Below are positions 30,683 through 41,002 of a DNA stretch of 64,000 bases, one piece after another. The position numbers and the translations under genes are program-made. The stretch is from Beverwykella pulmonaria (taxonomy: Eukaryota > Ascomycota > Dothideomycetes > Pleosporales > Melanommataceae). The stretch spans positions 801,901-865,900 of the forward strand of contig BCHH01000016.1 of NCBI GenBank assembly GCA_001599595.1, read 5' to 3'. Below the pieces are notes generated by a model. The model saw only the letters and a program-made list of their open reading frames with translations. It searched no databases and was not told where the DNA came from. The stretch's first letter is position 1; every line of letters starts with the position of its first letter.

Positions 30683-31623
30683 CTACCATGCTGGTGCTCC
30701 ATTGAAGTTACCTACTTCCCAATCCTTCTCCACTCTCTTATATGGTGGCGGTCCCTTCGGAAAGTTGCCATTCACAGCATCTTGTAGATAACTGGGCACC
30801 GCCTGATAAGCCCCAGTAATGCCCTCTTGATAATGCGCATTTGTACTACTGGGCTGACTTGAAGGCCTGATGTGATAGTACACATTGGCGTTGCCATTCG
30901 CGTAATAACCAAAGAGGGTGTCCGTATCCTCCGTGGTCGCCAACGCATCGTCTCGCGCGCGATGGATGAATAACGGCATGTTCGGTATCGCGTGACCCAG
31001 GCTACCGTCTGTAGCGAGAATAGAGGACAACGTAGTGCCCTTCGTCATGCCTGGGAAGTATTTATCGCGCAGTGCGGGAAATTTTGCCGCATGAAGCTTA
31101 TTTATGACGTTCTCCCATGTCTGCACTTGGAAGACTTGCTTTGCCAATTCCCGAATTTCAGGCCACTGGTTTCCAAGACCGATCAAGACTTCTTTGATGT
31201 GGTAGTCCCAAATTGTAATGTTGTTATCCACTATTCCATACAACGTGTGCTCGAAATTGGGGATCGCGCCGCCGATGCCTGCTACCTTCATTTTCAGCTC
31301 AGGGGCGTAGGCGCGGGCCAACTCTGCCGCCCATCCAGTCGCTATGCTGCCACCACTGTAGCCGTACATAGCGATGTCAGGACTGGCATTCAAACCGACG
31401 CGGCCGCCCATGCTCAGCACAGCGCGGATGGAATCGAGAGTTGCTTGCCCGCTGAGTCTGCCTGCGCCGTAGGCTGCAATGACGCCTCCGTAGTCAGGTA
31501 CATTGACGTACCAGCCGAAGTCGAGGTAGCTTTGGATGAACAACTTCAGATAATTGTCATTATTTTCGTAAAGCCAGCAGCTCGGAGAGTGGTTGACATC
31601 TGCACTGTCGTAGAAGTGCTGGT
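30683..31623 (-). pseudogene. LIP-family secreted lipase, 3' half cut off by a hAT insertion
   Basis: This frame holds the catalytic part of a LIP-type triacylglycerol lipase, a secreted alpha/beta hydrolase known from fungi. GWYVNVPDYGG and SGQATLDSIRAVL lead to the nucleophile elbow MYGYSGGSIATGW (GxSxG). The acid and base candidates are in the segment IHRARDDALATTEDTDTLFG and near NAHYQEG. The C-terminus ends in a Pro-rich tail. The 5' half lies at 35713-36112 beyond the transposon. The first codons of the open frame before HFYDSADVN belong to the transposon end. At the repaired junction the two halves meet at the 8-bp duplication. The open frame is otherwise undamaged, so the insertion is not very old. 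Confidence 0.85.
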
Positions 31624-32296
31624 CAGAGTTGGCAACAATCAATTCAATCAACTATTCCTTATCCAATTGATTTGATTGATGAAGCTGCCCGTAGCAGATT
31701 GATTTGATTGACTTGATAGGGTAGAGGAGGGTGAATTGAATTGGAAATTGATTGGTAATTGATGATCGATTATCAAATCCGTATCTGATTTGTATGGGGG
31801 TTTGTGAGAGCAGTACTAGCAGGGAACGGAACGAAGAGATGGATCAGAGGTAAACAAGCTTGATTCATCAGAGTCGAGACGAATCCTTCAGGATACTCGG
31901 AGGATTTGAAGAAAGCTATATATGGTATGTCACGTGACTTGTCGACCCAGATGCCTCCAAAGATACGTCACGTGATCTTTAAGCACACGGCCTGATAGGC
32001 CTCCAAGGGGCCTCTGCAGGAGACCCTCCGGGAACAGAATGTTATACAAGGTGAACACTTACTGGGTCTGGTCCGTACTAAGGCGGAGCGTAAGCGTAGG
32101 TGTCGTAGGATTATTCTGTGAGGTTTAAAGACGATGATATAAGACAGAGGGGTGGTAAATCCAATCAATAAATTGACTAACTAACTTGCTGTATTAATCT
32201 GGGTAAGAGGCGAGTGAAGTTATTTAAGTTGACTACAAAGAGCAAACATAACATAGGGAACTGCCTTCCTTATATATTTCCTCTTTGCCTATAGAA

Positions 32297-32800
32297 TCCT
32301 AAGTCTCCCATCCCTTAGCGGGATATCAGGGATCCTTCAATTCTCCTAAGTCTCCCATCCCTTGGCGGGATATCAAGGATCCTCCAATTCTCCTGAGTCT
32401 CCTATCCCTTGGCGGGATATCAAGGATCTTCTAATTCTCCCAAGTTTCCCCTTCCTTAGTGGGATCTCTAGGATCCTTTGATTCTCCTGAGTTTCCCCTT
32501 CCTTAGCAGGATCTCTAGGATCCTTCAATTCTCCTGAGTTTCCCCTTCCTTGGCGNNNNNNNNNNNNNNNNNNNNNNNNNNNNNNNNNNNNNNNNNNNNN
32601 NNNNNNNNNNNNNNNNNNNNNNNNNNNNNNNNNNNNNNNNNNNNNNNNNNNNNNNNNNNNNNNNNNNNNNNNNNNNNNNNCCCTTCCTTGGCGGAATCTC
32701 TAGGATCCTTTGATTCTCCCAAGTTTCCCCTTCCTTGGCGGGATCTCTAGGATCCTTTGATTCTCCTGAGTTTCCTGTGTCTTGGCGGGATATCTTCTGT
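32297..32800. repeat. 47-bp minisatellite with an assembly gap
   Basis: A 47-bp unit (start CTCCTAAGTCTCCC, end TTCAATT) is repeated about ten times counting the gap. Units shift gradually from a GGGATATCA(A/G)GGATCC form on the left to a GGATCTCTAGGATCC form on the right. Bases 32556-32680 are N, so the true copy number is unknown. Scattered single Ns at 32859-32916 and at five further sites in the transposase show low consensus quality in this element. Confidence 0.9.
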
Positions 32801-32959
32801 CACGTGCCTCGCTTACCTGCGCGAATCCTCGCTGTTCTTTTGCGCCCGTCTGCGCGCCNTGCTGCGCCNGTTGACAGGGTTTTGTTTGTTNGTTGTTNGN
32901 GTTNGTTCCTNATCTNCAGCCCGCATCTGTGCAACTTCTTCAAACTGTAACACAGAAGT

Positions 32960-35413
32960 GTCCCTCACAGGTTTCTAGTAGTCAAGATCCCACTTAGATA
33001 TACTGTATATATCATCAATCTTTTGCTCTACCATATCAGTGTAATTAAAGTCCCTGGATACTCAAAATCTAGCCCTTGTCTAGGATTGTACACATTAAAT
33101 TGCTGCAAGTAGTTAAGGGCTTAGTTTCCTACGCTTAGGTTCTAAAAGATCGCCAATCTTAGAGAACATACGCTCACACGCGCAGCTTAATGCTAGAATA
33201 GATAGTACGTTAATTGCCATCTTAGAGAGATAAGGGTAACAAGGTTTGAGAGTTATCCAATAGGCAATTAGGTCAATTAAATGTGCGTGTTCCTAGGGCA
33301 AATTAGGCTTGTAGAGCTTCCAGCGTTAAAACTCATCTAGATCCTTAGGGTTAATTTGGTCTTCTTGAACAGGATTTACGTGTTAATTAATAGCCTCTTA
33401 AAGCCCTAAAATCTTGACCTTTTTACAGGGTAGTTGCTGCTGCCCATTATGAGAGCTCTTTGGTTTGTATTCCCTCTCCCACAGAGATTTAAAAGCTGCG
33501 TTACTTGTGGCCAGCTAGGTAGGTTGATTTATCCATAATCTATCGCAGTAGTGCTTGTAGTAAGGGTGGAGGACTGTTGCAGCATAATAGGCAGGAGAAT
33601 TGTCAAGCATTTCCCAATACTTTTAAGCTTTATTCTAGGCAGCCTTGACGTTGATAGCTAGATGATCTTCAGGGCTATCTACCTTATTAAAATCCACCTC
33701 TTTATACTGCTCTACAAGGTCCTTGTAGTAATTAAGCAATTGTTTAAGTGTAGGGATAATCTCATGGATAGCACCAAATCGTCCAGATTTCCCTCTACCT
33801 TCAAGTCGCGAAGTGGCTTCCTTCAAGGGGTGTAGAACCTCAATGTACTAAGTAATAATAGCCCAATTGTGAGCTGTTAATCCTGTTGATCTCATCCAAT
33901 CTGGCGCATCTGGCTCCTTGTTGTTGCAACTCTGTGCGTAAGCATCTTTAGTTTTAATAGCCTTAATGTGATATTGAATGTATGCATCCAGAGGCCCATG
34001 TAACTCAACAGCACGCTCAAAGGAGCTACAAAATAAATTCCACCTTGTAATAACAGGCTTAACAGGCTCTTTAAGCTTGTAAGGCTGCTGCAATTTCTGT
34101 TCCTTAGCCTCTGCTTCCTAGAAGTCGCGTAGTTTATTATACTGTTGTAGTGTTTTGATGTGATGCAGAACGTCAATAAGCACCCTAAGTGCCCTAAATT
34201 TCTGCCACTCCTTTAAGAAATCCTCCTCAATTTAATACTGCGATTAATTGTTGTCAAATGTGTTACTATCTATCCTAAAAATAATTGTTTGGCCTACTAG
34301 ATTAAGTATGTGGGGGCCGCAGCGCAGTCAACGTTTATTGGCATTAAACCTATATTCAACACCCAAACACTCAACTACCATATTATTGTTTGTCGCATTG
34401 TCTAAAACAAAGTATCCAATCTTGTTTAAGCTTATTTCAAAGCTTAGAAGAATCCCCTGTATTGCTTTGGCAATCCTTGCTCCAGTATGTGCGCTAGAGA
34501 GTTGTNGAAGNGCNATAGGGATGTCTTTAATAATGCCTAAGGAATTAACATAATGCGCAACTATCCCACAAAACCCTTTCTTCCCGCCCTTTATAGTCCA
34601 TCCGTCAAAGGATATATGTATTTTGCTTATAGATTTAGACAACTTATTTATAATTTGCGGGTGCAGATAGTCGTATAGTCGCATAATGTACCAAGAAACA
34701 CTGTAGTGGCTCTTCTATAACACATCTGCGGCCTCTAGGCTTGCAAGCAGCATTATAGCTTTAAAGGTAGGGCTTTCAAACTCACTCAGAGGATAATTAT
34801 TATCAACTATCCACTCAATTACAGCTAATTAGAAGCGTTGTACGTCAAAGTTTCCCATTGCGTTAGCTGCTCGTTGTAATAGTTCAATTCCACTACCTAT
34901 AATATATTCCAAGGATTTCTGCCTAGGCTCCATCCAAACACCTACGCGCCCATCTTGAGTATAGCCGTGCCCACAGATCTTTTTACGTAGATGAGCAGCA
35001 GCAGTAGAGGTTAATAGAGTAACTTCAAATCTGCCGCCTCCTCCACTATTAATTATCTTGTGTTGATGGCAGTAGGCGCATATAAAGAATATCCGTGATG
35101 GGGCTGCTCTCAAGCACACCCTGTATCCATGCCTATAAATCCACGACTTCTTGTGTTTCTGTGTACAGAGAGGGGCCATGTAACTGCGTAGGCNATCCCA
35201 ATCAATCCCATCAAAGTTATCCTCAAATCAGGCGTCAAAATCTTCGTCAGAGGGCTCAGGGGTCGCATCGGTTGCAGAGGGTGCCAGGGAGGGAGAAATC
35301 GCAGGGGAGACATCTACGCGATCGCGGAGCTCCTCCTCAAACGTTTGAGTAGCCTGTGAGTCGCCGTCAACAGGGCGCGCAGTACGTNGACTAAGGTGTA
35401 ATCGTTGGCTCAT
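32960..35413 (-). pseudogene. hAT transposase, degenerate
   Basis: From MSQRLHLS at 35413 the frame reads, with stops, an acidic N-terminal region, a BED-like zinc finger (FICAYCHQH ... HLRKKICGHGY), then the RNase H-like core: KIHISFDGWTIKGGKKGFCG (first catalytic Asp) and KIGYFVLDNATNNNMVVECL (second Asp). The inserted helical domain follows (KPVITRWNLFCSSFERAVEL, TSRLEGRGKSGRFGAIHEII). The C-terminal dimerisation block reads NVLSILALSCACERMFSKIG. All key blocks of a fungal hAT transposase are therefore present. At least six in-frame stops and several ambiguous bases occur, so it is inactive as assembled. Frame breaks are few compared with the large element upstream. Confidence 0.85.
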
Positions 35414-35712
35414 TGTGGTGGTGTAGATAGAAGATTCTTATGGAGGATATGCTGGTGCAGGGCAAAATCGTATGGCCCGAGCATCTCCGGAAGATCGTAA
35501 TTCCGACCGAAAACTGCCTAGGAGCTTACTCGTACATATAAACTTATGGCCTTATAAAATAGGTATCAATTGGATCAATTATCCAATCAATCTTTGAGGC
35601 AGTGACTGAATTGATTGCAAAAATCCATACAAACAGATTGAATTGATTGAATTGTTACATAATCAATTGATCAATCAATTACTTGGATTCGGATTGATTG
35701 TTGCCATCTCTG

Positions 35713-36112
35713 GTGCTGGTAGCTCAATAACTTGTAGTTGGGGGCGGTGCTGGACATATTGACAGGTTTGAATATGGTCGTAACAGTCCGTCGTGCGGAA
35801 AAGGACGTTGTATATTTTTGATGTGCGAGCTGAGGTGACCAGATCTATGGCGTTCCCCGGTGCCTCGCGCAGGGCGAGGACAGAGCCTGGCGGCCTGCTA
35901 GCCCAATCTTGAGGAGGGCATTGATACCACGGGTCGCAAGATGGTGGTTTCGGGCAATTTGCTGGAGGAGGCGTCCAGCACGGTGGTGGTGCGCATGCCG
36001 TTACCGTTGGGTATCCGGTTGTAGGAACGGCGGATGCGGCTTCGATAGGCGCGCTGAGCACGCTGGGTAAGGTCGAGAGGAGCAATGAAAGAATGGATAT
36101 GAGAGTAGGCAT
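35713..36112 (-). pseudogene. LIP-family secreted lipase, 5' half
   Basis: The protein starts with a signal peptide (MPTLISILSLLLSTLPSVLS) and a Pro/Cys-rich linker. It continues with the N-terminal lipase segment PPGSVLALREAPGNAIDL and IYNVLFRTTD, which in this family precedes a VTT-type strand. That strand is present (VTTIFKPVN, then YKLLSYQ leading straight into HFYDSADVN of the 3' half) but in a different frame, so a small deletion near 35783-35790 removed a few residues and shifted the frame. The open frame then runs 38 bases into the transposon and stops. The gene therefore has two lesions: the deletion and the hAT insertion. A TATA box lies at 36249-36256. Confidence 0.8.
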
Positions 36113-36248
36113 TGTGATTACTTATAAGATTCAATGATGCGTAAGGAGACTGCGTAGAAAATATGCTGATGAATGCTGTAGAAGATCCAAAGTCGAATTA
36201 TACTGCATGCGGTGTTGTGCTATGATGTAGAAGAGATGAAGACCTACC

Positions 36249-36256
36249 TTTATATA
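36249..36256 (-). promoter_or_regulatory. TATA box of the split lipase gene
   Basis: TATATAAA on the minus strand, 137 bp upstream of the lipase ATG at 36112. Confidence 0.5.
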
Positions 36257-38140
36257 CAAACTTGCCATGGCGGAAGATATCGAAGCATACACACCGCTGA
36301 TTGCCAGCCCATATCACCCAGCGCAACTGCTACAGTTGCGATGCGCCGCTGTGGAGGAGCAGTCGCAGACGAGGCTGAGCATACTGAAGCCCCCACCACC
36401 CAGTATAGATCTCATTGTACCTCGGCAGTATACTCAGAGCCCTGGATATGGGGTGATGCACCTTTTGCGAGCGTATTTCGAGCATCGACATTGGCGGATC
36501 CAGACACGATGTTGCGGTGGAGAAGCTCACCCCATGCTAAAATTATGCGGCTCAGCTGCCACCACATCGTGTCCACCTACCGGCATAGGCATGGAAATGA
36601 GCGGACGAGCCACACCGCGCAGCCTCATGGTATGTTCTTGCTCTGACTTGTCGATATATGTCTGCTTGTGGGCTTGCCACTTTGTCGGACCTGCGCTCAA
36701 GGAGCATATGAAGCTGGGTGAGCTTCGTGCTGAGGGCTGTTTCGCTCAGGTGTCGAGTTGGACGGCGCAACGGTGCTATGGGGGTTTTATCGAATTGACA
36801 CGACGTGATGGCATGTTTATAGACAGGAGATAGAAGAGAAGAACGGTGGCTGGCATTTATCTTTAGCGCAGTGTTCTTCTTGGGATGTGCGAAACACCAA
36901 GCCGATATATTGCTACTTCTAGTGTTGTGTTTGCGCGCTAGTACAAGCGGAACGAGGCAATATATACAAAGAGGTTGGCTCTCTCTAATATAAGCAGAGA
37001 ATTGGCCAGAAAGAACACGAAGATTCTCCCTCATCCAAGTTTTATGGCGTATGCACAGCGTGTACCTAGTGATTAACCTCTGAGGGGTTGAGGTTGATCT
37101 TAGCGACTCCCATATCAAAACTTAGAAAGGCATACCTCACCGTGACAATGCCCCATTTATCGTATATTTTACTGTCATGCGAGCGCATGCGACTCCATCA
37201 AAATGCTCCTGGCACGTACAGAGATACAAGCTATAACTCTGTTTGTGTCGAAAACTTAGGGCTACATTTGCAGCTTCTGCCAATGGTTTGCAACCTTTCG
37301 GTCCTCAGGCACAGCATCAACGATACCACCACTGACATAAGCCTTATCAGCAATAAGCAAAATACCCACTTGAAATATCCCTCCATCCCCTTCTAGTGCT
37401 CATCATCGTCTCACAGTAATGTACTTGCTATTAGCACCTCGAGGAGCATAACAGGTGTATCTTAAAAGATTTATATAAGAACATCCTAGCTTGGCTGGCA
37501 GATAAAGGATAAACCTCGTAGACTCTTGCCTAGATACTTTGCACTCTTGCTATTAGTTTTACGTAACGGAACATGCAGTTCGATAGTGGAAACGTCCTGC
37601 CCCTTTGGTTAGGTAGTTATAATCAATATCCTCTTCTAAGTCCATTTATTCTTTAGGTGCGTCGAGCAAGATGGAAAAGGCTTGCTTTTGATATCGAGAA
37701 GGGCAGTGGTATACCACTAGCAGCCGTCAAGTCTCTCAATCCTTACAAACGACAGGATAGATCCCTAGGCGAGAGCCATTTTGTAACCGAAAGCACATTA
37801 TTGTGCCCATCACTCAAACACTACCTGTAAAAGGTCATTGAGAAGCTTCGCGATCACAGCATAGCAGAAATATTGGGTAAGAGAAATTATCAATTTTCAC
37901 TACCGATAATCCTCCCCTTACTACGATCCCTCTCCCAAAGCAGCTATAAGTTACAAAAGATCAAAGTGATGACGACATGTACTGAACCCAAGGAAATGGA
38001 AAATGCACACACAATATCTAGCGCCCATGCCCATCTGACCTATGATGAATAACCTATGAAGCTGCCGCTTCCCTCAATATGCAAATCCCCGGGGAGAGCA
38101 GGGTATCAACGCTCCGTACTACATCGGAGTGCAGGTAGAT
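36257..38140. other. Intergenic, no supported gene
   Basis: Two long overlapping frames (188 codons on the plus strand at 36267-36833 and 188 on the minus strand at 36552-37118) have no recognisable domain, signal peptide or homology that I can see. The part 37400-38100 is AT-rich and without coding potential. It serves as the downstream region of the subtilase gene. Confidence 0.45.
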
Positions 38141-40007
38141 TTACTCGCGGGCGACACGTGCCTTGAACTCGGAGAAGAGCTCCTCCATCTCCTCAGCGAC
38201 GAAGTCCTCGATGTCGGCGGTGATCTTGTCGAGCTTGCCCTGGAGGTGCTTGCCCTTGCGTCCAGCGGCAGCCTTGGCCTTCTTGAACTCGAACTCGACG
38301 TCCTCTTCGATCTCAGCGACGGAAGGGATGGTGATGGTGAAGGAGCCATCAGTCTCCTCGATGGCCTTCTTGGCGGTGTAGCCACCCTTCTCGATAATCT
38401 CAGTGAAGTTGGAGATACCGCCACCGTTCCAGGCAAGGATGTTCTTGGTGTTGCTGGGGACATCAGAGAGGGCACCTACAGTACCGATCTCGATCAAGTT
38501 GGCCTTGAGCTTCTTGGGGGTGATATCAGCGACAGCGTAGGCGGAGTCCTTGGACGGCTGGAGGGACAGAAGGTAGGCCAAGAGACCAGCAACGTGGGGC
38601 GAGGCCATGGAGGTACCAGAGATGGTGTTGACGGCGTGGTCAGAACCAATCCAGGTGGAGAGGACGTTGAGTCCAGGAGCGAAGATGTCATTGCACTTGC
38701 CGTAGTTGGAGAAGTAGGCACGCTCATCAGCGAGTGTGGAGGCACCGACAGTGACGGCGTTCTCAGCAGCAGCGGGAGAGTAGTTGCAAGAGTCGGCGTT
38801 GTCGTTACCGGCAGCGACGGCGAAGTGGATACCGGCATCGACAGCGGCGTTGACAGCGAGGTCCAGAGTGACAGACTTGCCACCACCCAAGCTCATGTTG
38901 GCGGAGGAGCCCTTGAAGCCCTTCTTCTTGCCCTTCTTAGCAGCCTCGACAGCCTCCATGTGTGCCTGGGCAGCCCACTCAACACCCTTGACGACATCGG
39001 ACATGGTGCCGGAGCCGTTGGAGCGGAGAACCTTGACGGCGTAGACATTGGCCTTCTTGGCGACACCGTACTTCTTGCCAGCGACTGTGCCGGAGCAGTG
39101 GGTGCCGTGGCCGTTGCCATCCTCATCGGCATCGCCGTTGGGAATGGTCTTGCCCCAGTGGGCGCGGCCCTCAAAGTCGACGTGCTTGATGTTGGTTCCG
39201 GTGTCGATGACATAGACGTCAACACCCTCACCGCCATCGGCAGAGTAGAGATACTTGTTGTAGGTGCCGAAGCTCAGGGCGTTGCGGTGCGAGATACGAG
39301 CAAGACCCCAGGGAGCGTTCTTCTCGGTCTCGTAATCCTCCTTGTCGCTGAGGGTGTGGACCTCGGAGTCCTTCTCGATGTAGTCGACCTGATGGGTGTT
39401 GTTAGCATGTGTTCTACACACGGTACCTGACGGCTGCATGCGGGTATCTGTCACGTGCGATGGCGAGCGATGGCGTGGCGAACATTGGCGGAGTTGCTGA
39501 CGGAGATAACGTGCTCTAACGATGGGGGACAATGCTAGAAGCCATGCTCCATCGCGAATTCGTGCATGTGCGACGAGGGGTGGAGGAATAGCTGAAGCTC
39601 GCTATCGAGCTCAGTGTTGGAAGGGAACTGCTTACATCGGGGTGTCTCCGGATCTGCTCGATGGTCTCGTCATCGAAGTGGCCAGAGTAGCCCATCAGCG
39701 AGCCGACGATGTTGTACGTGTGCTTGAGGCCCTCAAACACCTCGGTTGTGAGCGGGAACTGGGAGCGCTTGCGCAGCTCCATGCGGTCGTTGGCATTCTT
39801 GAGGTGAATGCTCTGGACCCAGTCGTGGTGGCCCTTTGCGTCGGCGTGCTTGACGTGCTTCTTGAACACGATCATGTACGAGTTGGGCACCTCCTTCGCC
39901 TGCGTGGACGAGAGGATGGGAGCGGCATCCTTGTGGATGGTGCCGACCTCGAGGATGGGCGAGGCGGCTGCGAGCAGGGGAAGCAGCGAGAGCGCGGCGT
40001 ACCTCAT
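38141..40007 (-). CDS. Vacuolar-type subtilisin-like serine protease (S8, cerevisin/PrB type)
   Basis: Exons 40007-39636 and 39388-38141 give 539 residues. A signal peptide (residues 1-15, ending LLAAAS) is followed by an I9-type propeptide inhibitor domain (SYMIVFKKHV). The peptidase S8 domain has Asp in YVIDTGTN (about 184), His in GNGHGTHCSG (about 221), the oxyanion Asn in AAGNDN, and Ser in SGTSMASPHVAG (about 384). An acidic/Lys-rich C-terminal extension ends in FKARVARE. This is the layout of the fungal vacuolar protease B family, used in vacuolar protein turnover and autophagy; homologues are known mould allergens. The single intron, 247 nt, is long for this window but has GTAAGC and CAG ends in phase. 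The gene is GC-rich, strongly codon-biased and divergent from the BEACH gene. Confidence 0.96.
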
Positions 40008-41002
40008 GATGGGCGGCAGACCAGCTCGCGCGGCGATGCTGGGACAAAGAAAAGGTAGGGAGCGGACGGGCAGACGGGCAGCGTAATGAAAATGGAACTG
40101 TGGAAGATGGAGATGCAGGAGGGAGAGGGAGGGAAGACGGGGAGGGAGGAGGATGGATGGTGAGAGGGAGCGTAGCTATGGCGATGGAGCTCTTATCAGG
40201 GCGGCCAAACGCAGGTGACGCATGACTGGCTTTGCCAAGATCGGTGCCTTCCAGCGGCGGTGCGACGCGAGGCTGGGGCGCGCCTTTCCGCGTTTGGAGC
40301 TAGTGTGAGTGCGCCAACCATAGCACAACGCTGTGTGGATGCACCGCCGTTGATACAGGCAGTTGGGGCGAGGAGGACTGAGATGTGAGCTTAGGGAAAT
40401 CAGCATGTGATTGTTGCTGCATAGTATTGAATACCATCTTACTATCTTGCCGTGACGCCAGTGAACCATCGTGCTGTGTATGGACAGGACCTGTGCCTGA
40501 GGGCTGAACACGCCCCAGCTCTCCACCTCGTACCCCCGATACGGTGCTCGGAGGGGTGCTGTTCACGCGGCAGCCTCACGGTCTGTCAGCCGCCTCAGAT
40601 AGCTGTGCGCGTGAGTCGGAGTAGGGATCGCACCGCAAGCTCCCACAAGCTCCCCGGTAGTGTCTCTTGAGCTTCCCGGCGTGCATTCCTGTGTCCATTG
40701 CTTGGCCACTGGTCCGAGTGCTGGCTGTGCTGCCGCTGCGTGTATCAAACTGCCTAGCCTCAGCACCACGGCTCTCTCTCTCTCGCGCTGACCCACTGTG
40801 CCTGGCAACCTCAAACCTCAACCGCGGCGTAATCCCGCTCGGCGCACATTCACCTCCCACCAAGCCCACACCCAGCCGAGCACCCTCAGCTCCCTCCTCT
40901 CACTGCTGATGTGCAGCCGCGCCGCCAGCGAGACATGACTCTGTTTTCTCCCCCGCGCCCTCCTTCCACGAATTTCCTCAACGGCCGTGGCCTCGATTGA
41001 AC
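40008..41002. promoter_or_regulatory. Divergent promoter region, subtilase and BEACH genes
   Basis: 995 bp between two genes transcribed apart. It contains a purine-rich tract on the plus strand at 40080-40190 (GGGAGGGAGG-like), a CT-rich tract near 40770, and no obvious TATA box, as is usual for housekeeping genes. Short open frames here carry no recognisable product. Confidence 0.5.

Larger units (their letters stand above)
31624..35712 (-). mobile_element. hAT-type DNA transposon inserted in the lipase gene
   Basis: The 4,089-bp element has terminal inverted repeats CAGAGTTGGCAACAATC on the left and CAGAGATGGCAACAATC on the right (about 20 of 22 positions match overall). It is flanked by an exact 8-bp duplication, ACCAGCAC on the minus strand (31616-31623 and 35713-35720), the hAT hallmark. 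Sub-terminal regions are packed with TTGATTGA/TCAATCAA words (31650-31780 and 35560-35700), as is usual for hAT transposase binding. It encodes a degenerate hAT transposase on the minus strand and carries a minisatellite with an assembly gap. The GC-balanced block 31800-32150 may be a further nested insert; I found no boundaries. Confidence 0.93.

Noticed and set aside
32297..32800. 47-bp array considered as a CRISPR array or centromeric satellite
   Set aside because: Units are contiguous without unique spacers and lie inside a single hAT element; a minisatellite.
31650..35710. GGCAACAATC inverted ends first read as a possible target duplication
   Set aside because: They are in inverted orientation and extend to CAGAG tips; the true duplication is the direct ACCAGCAC outside them.
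36267..37118. Overlapping 188-codon frames on both strands
   Set aside because: No domain, signal peptide or intron evidence, and both cannot be real; left as intergenic.
38129..39430. 433-codon plus-strand open frame, and several long antisense frames over the subtilase
   Set aside because: They mirror the strongly GC3-biased subtilase exon on the minus strand; composition is low-complexity (Leu/Val/Gly/Asp) with no domain.
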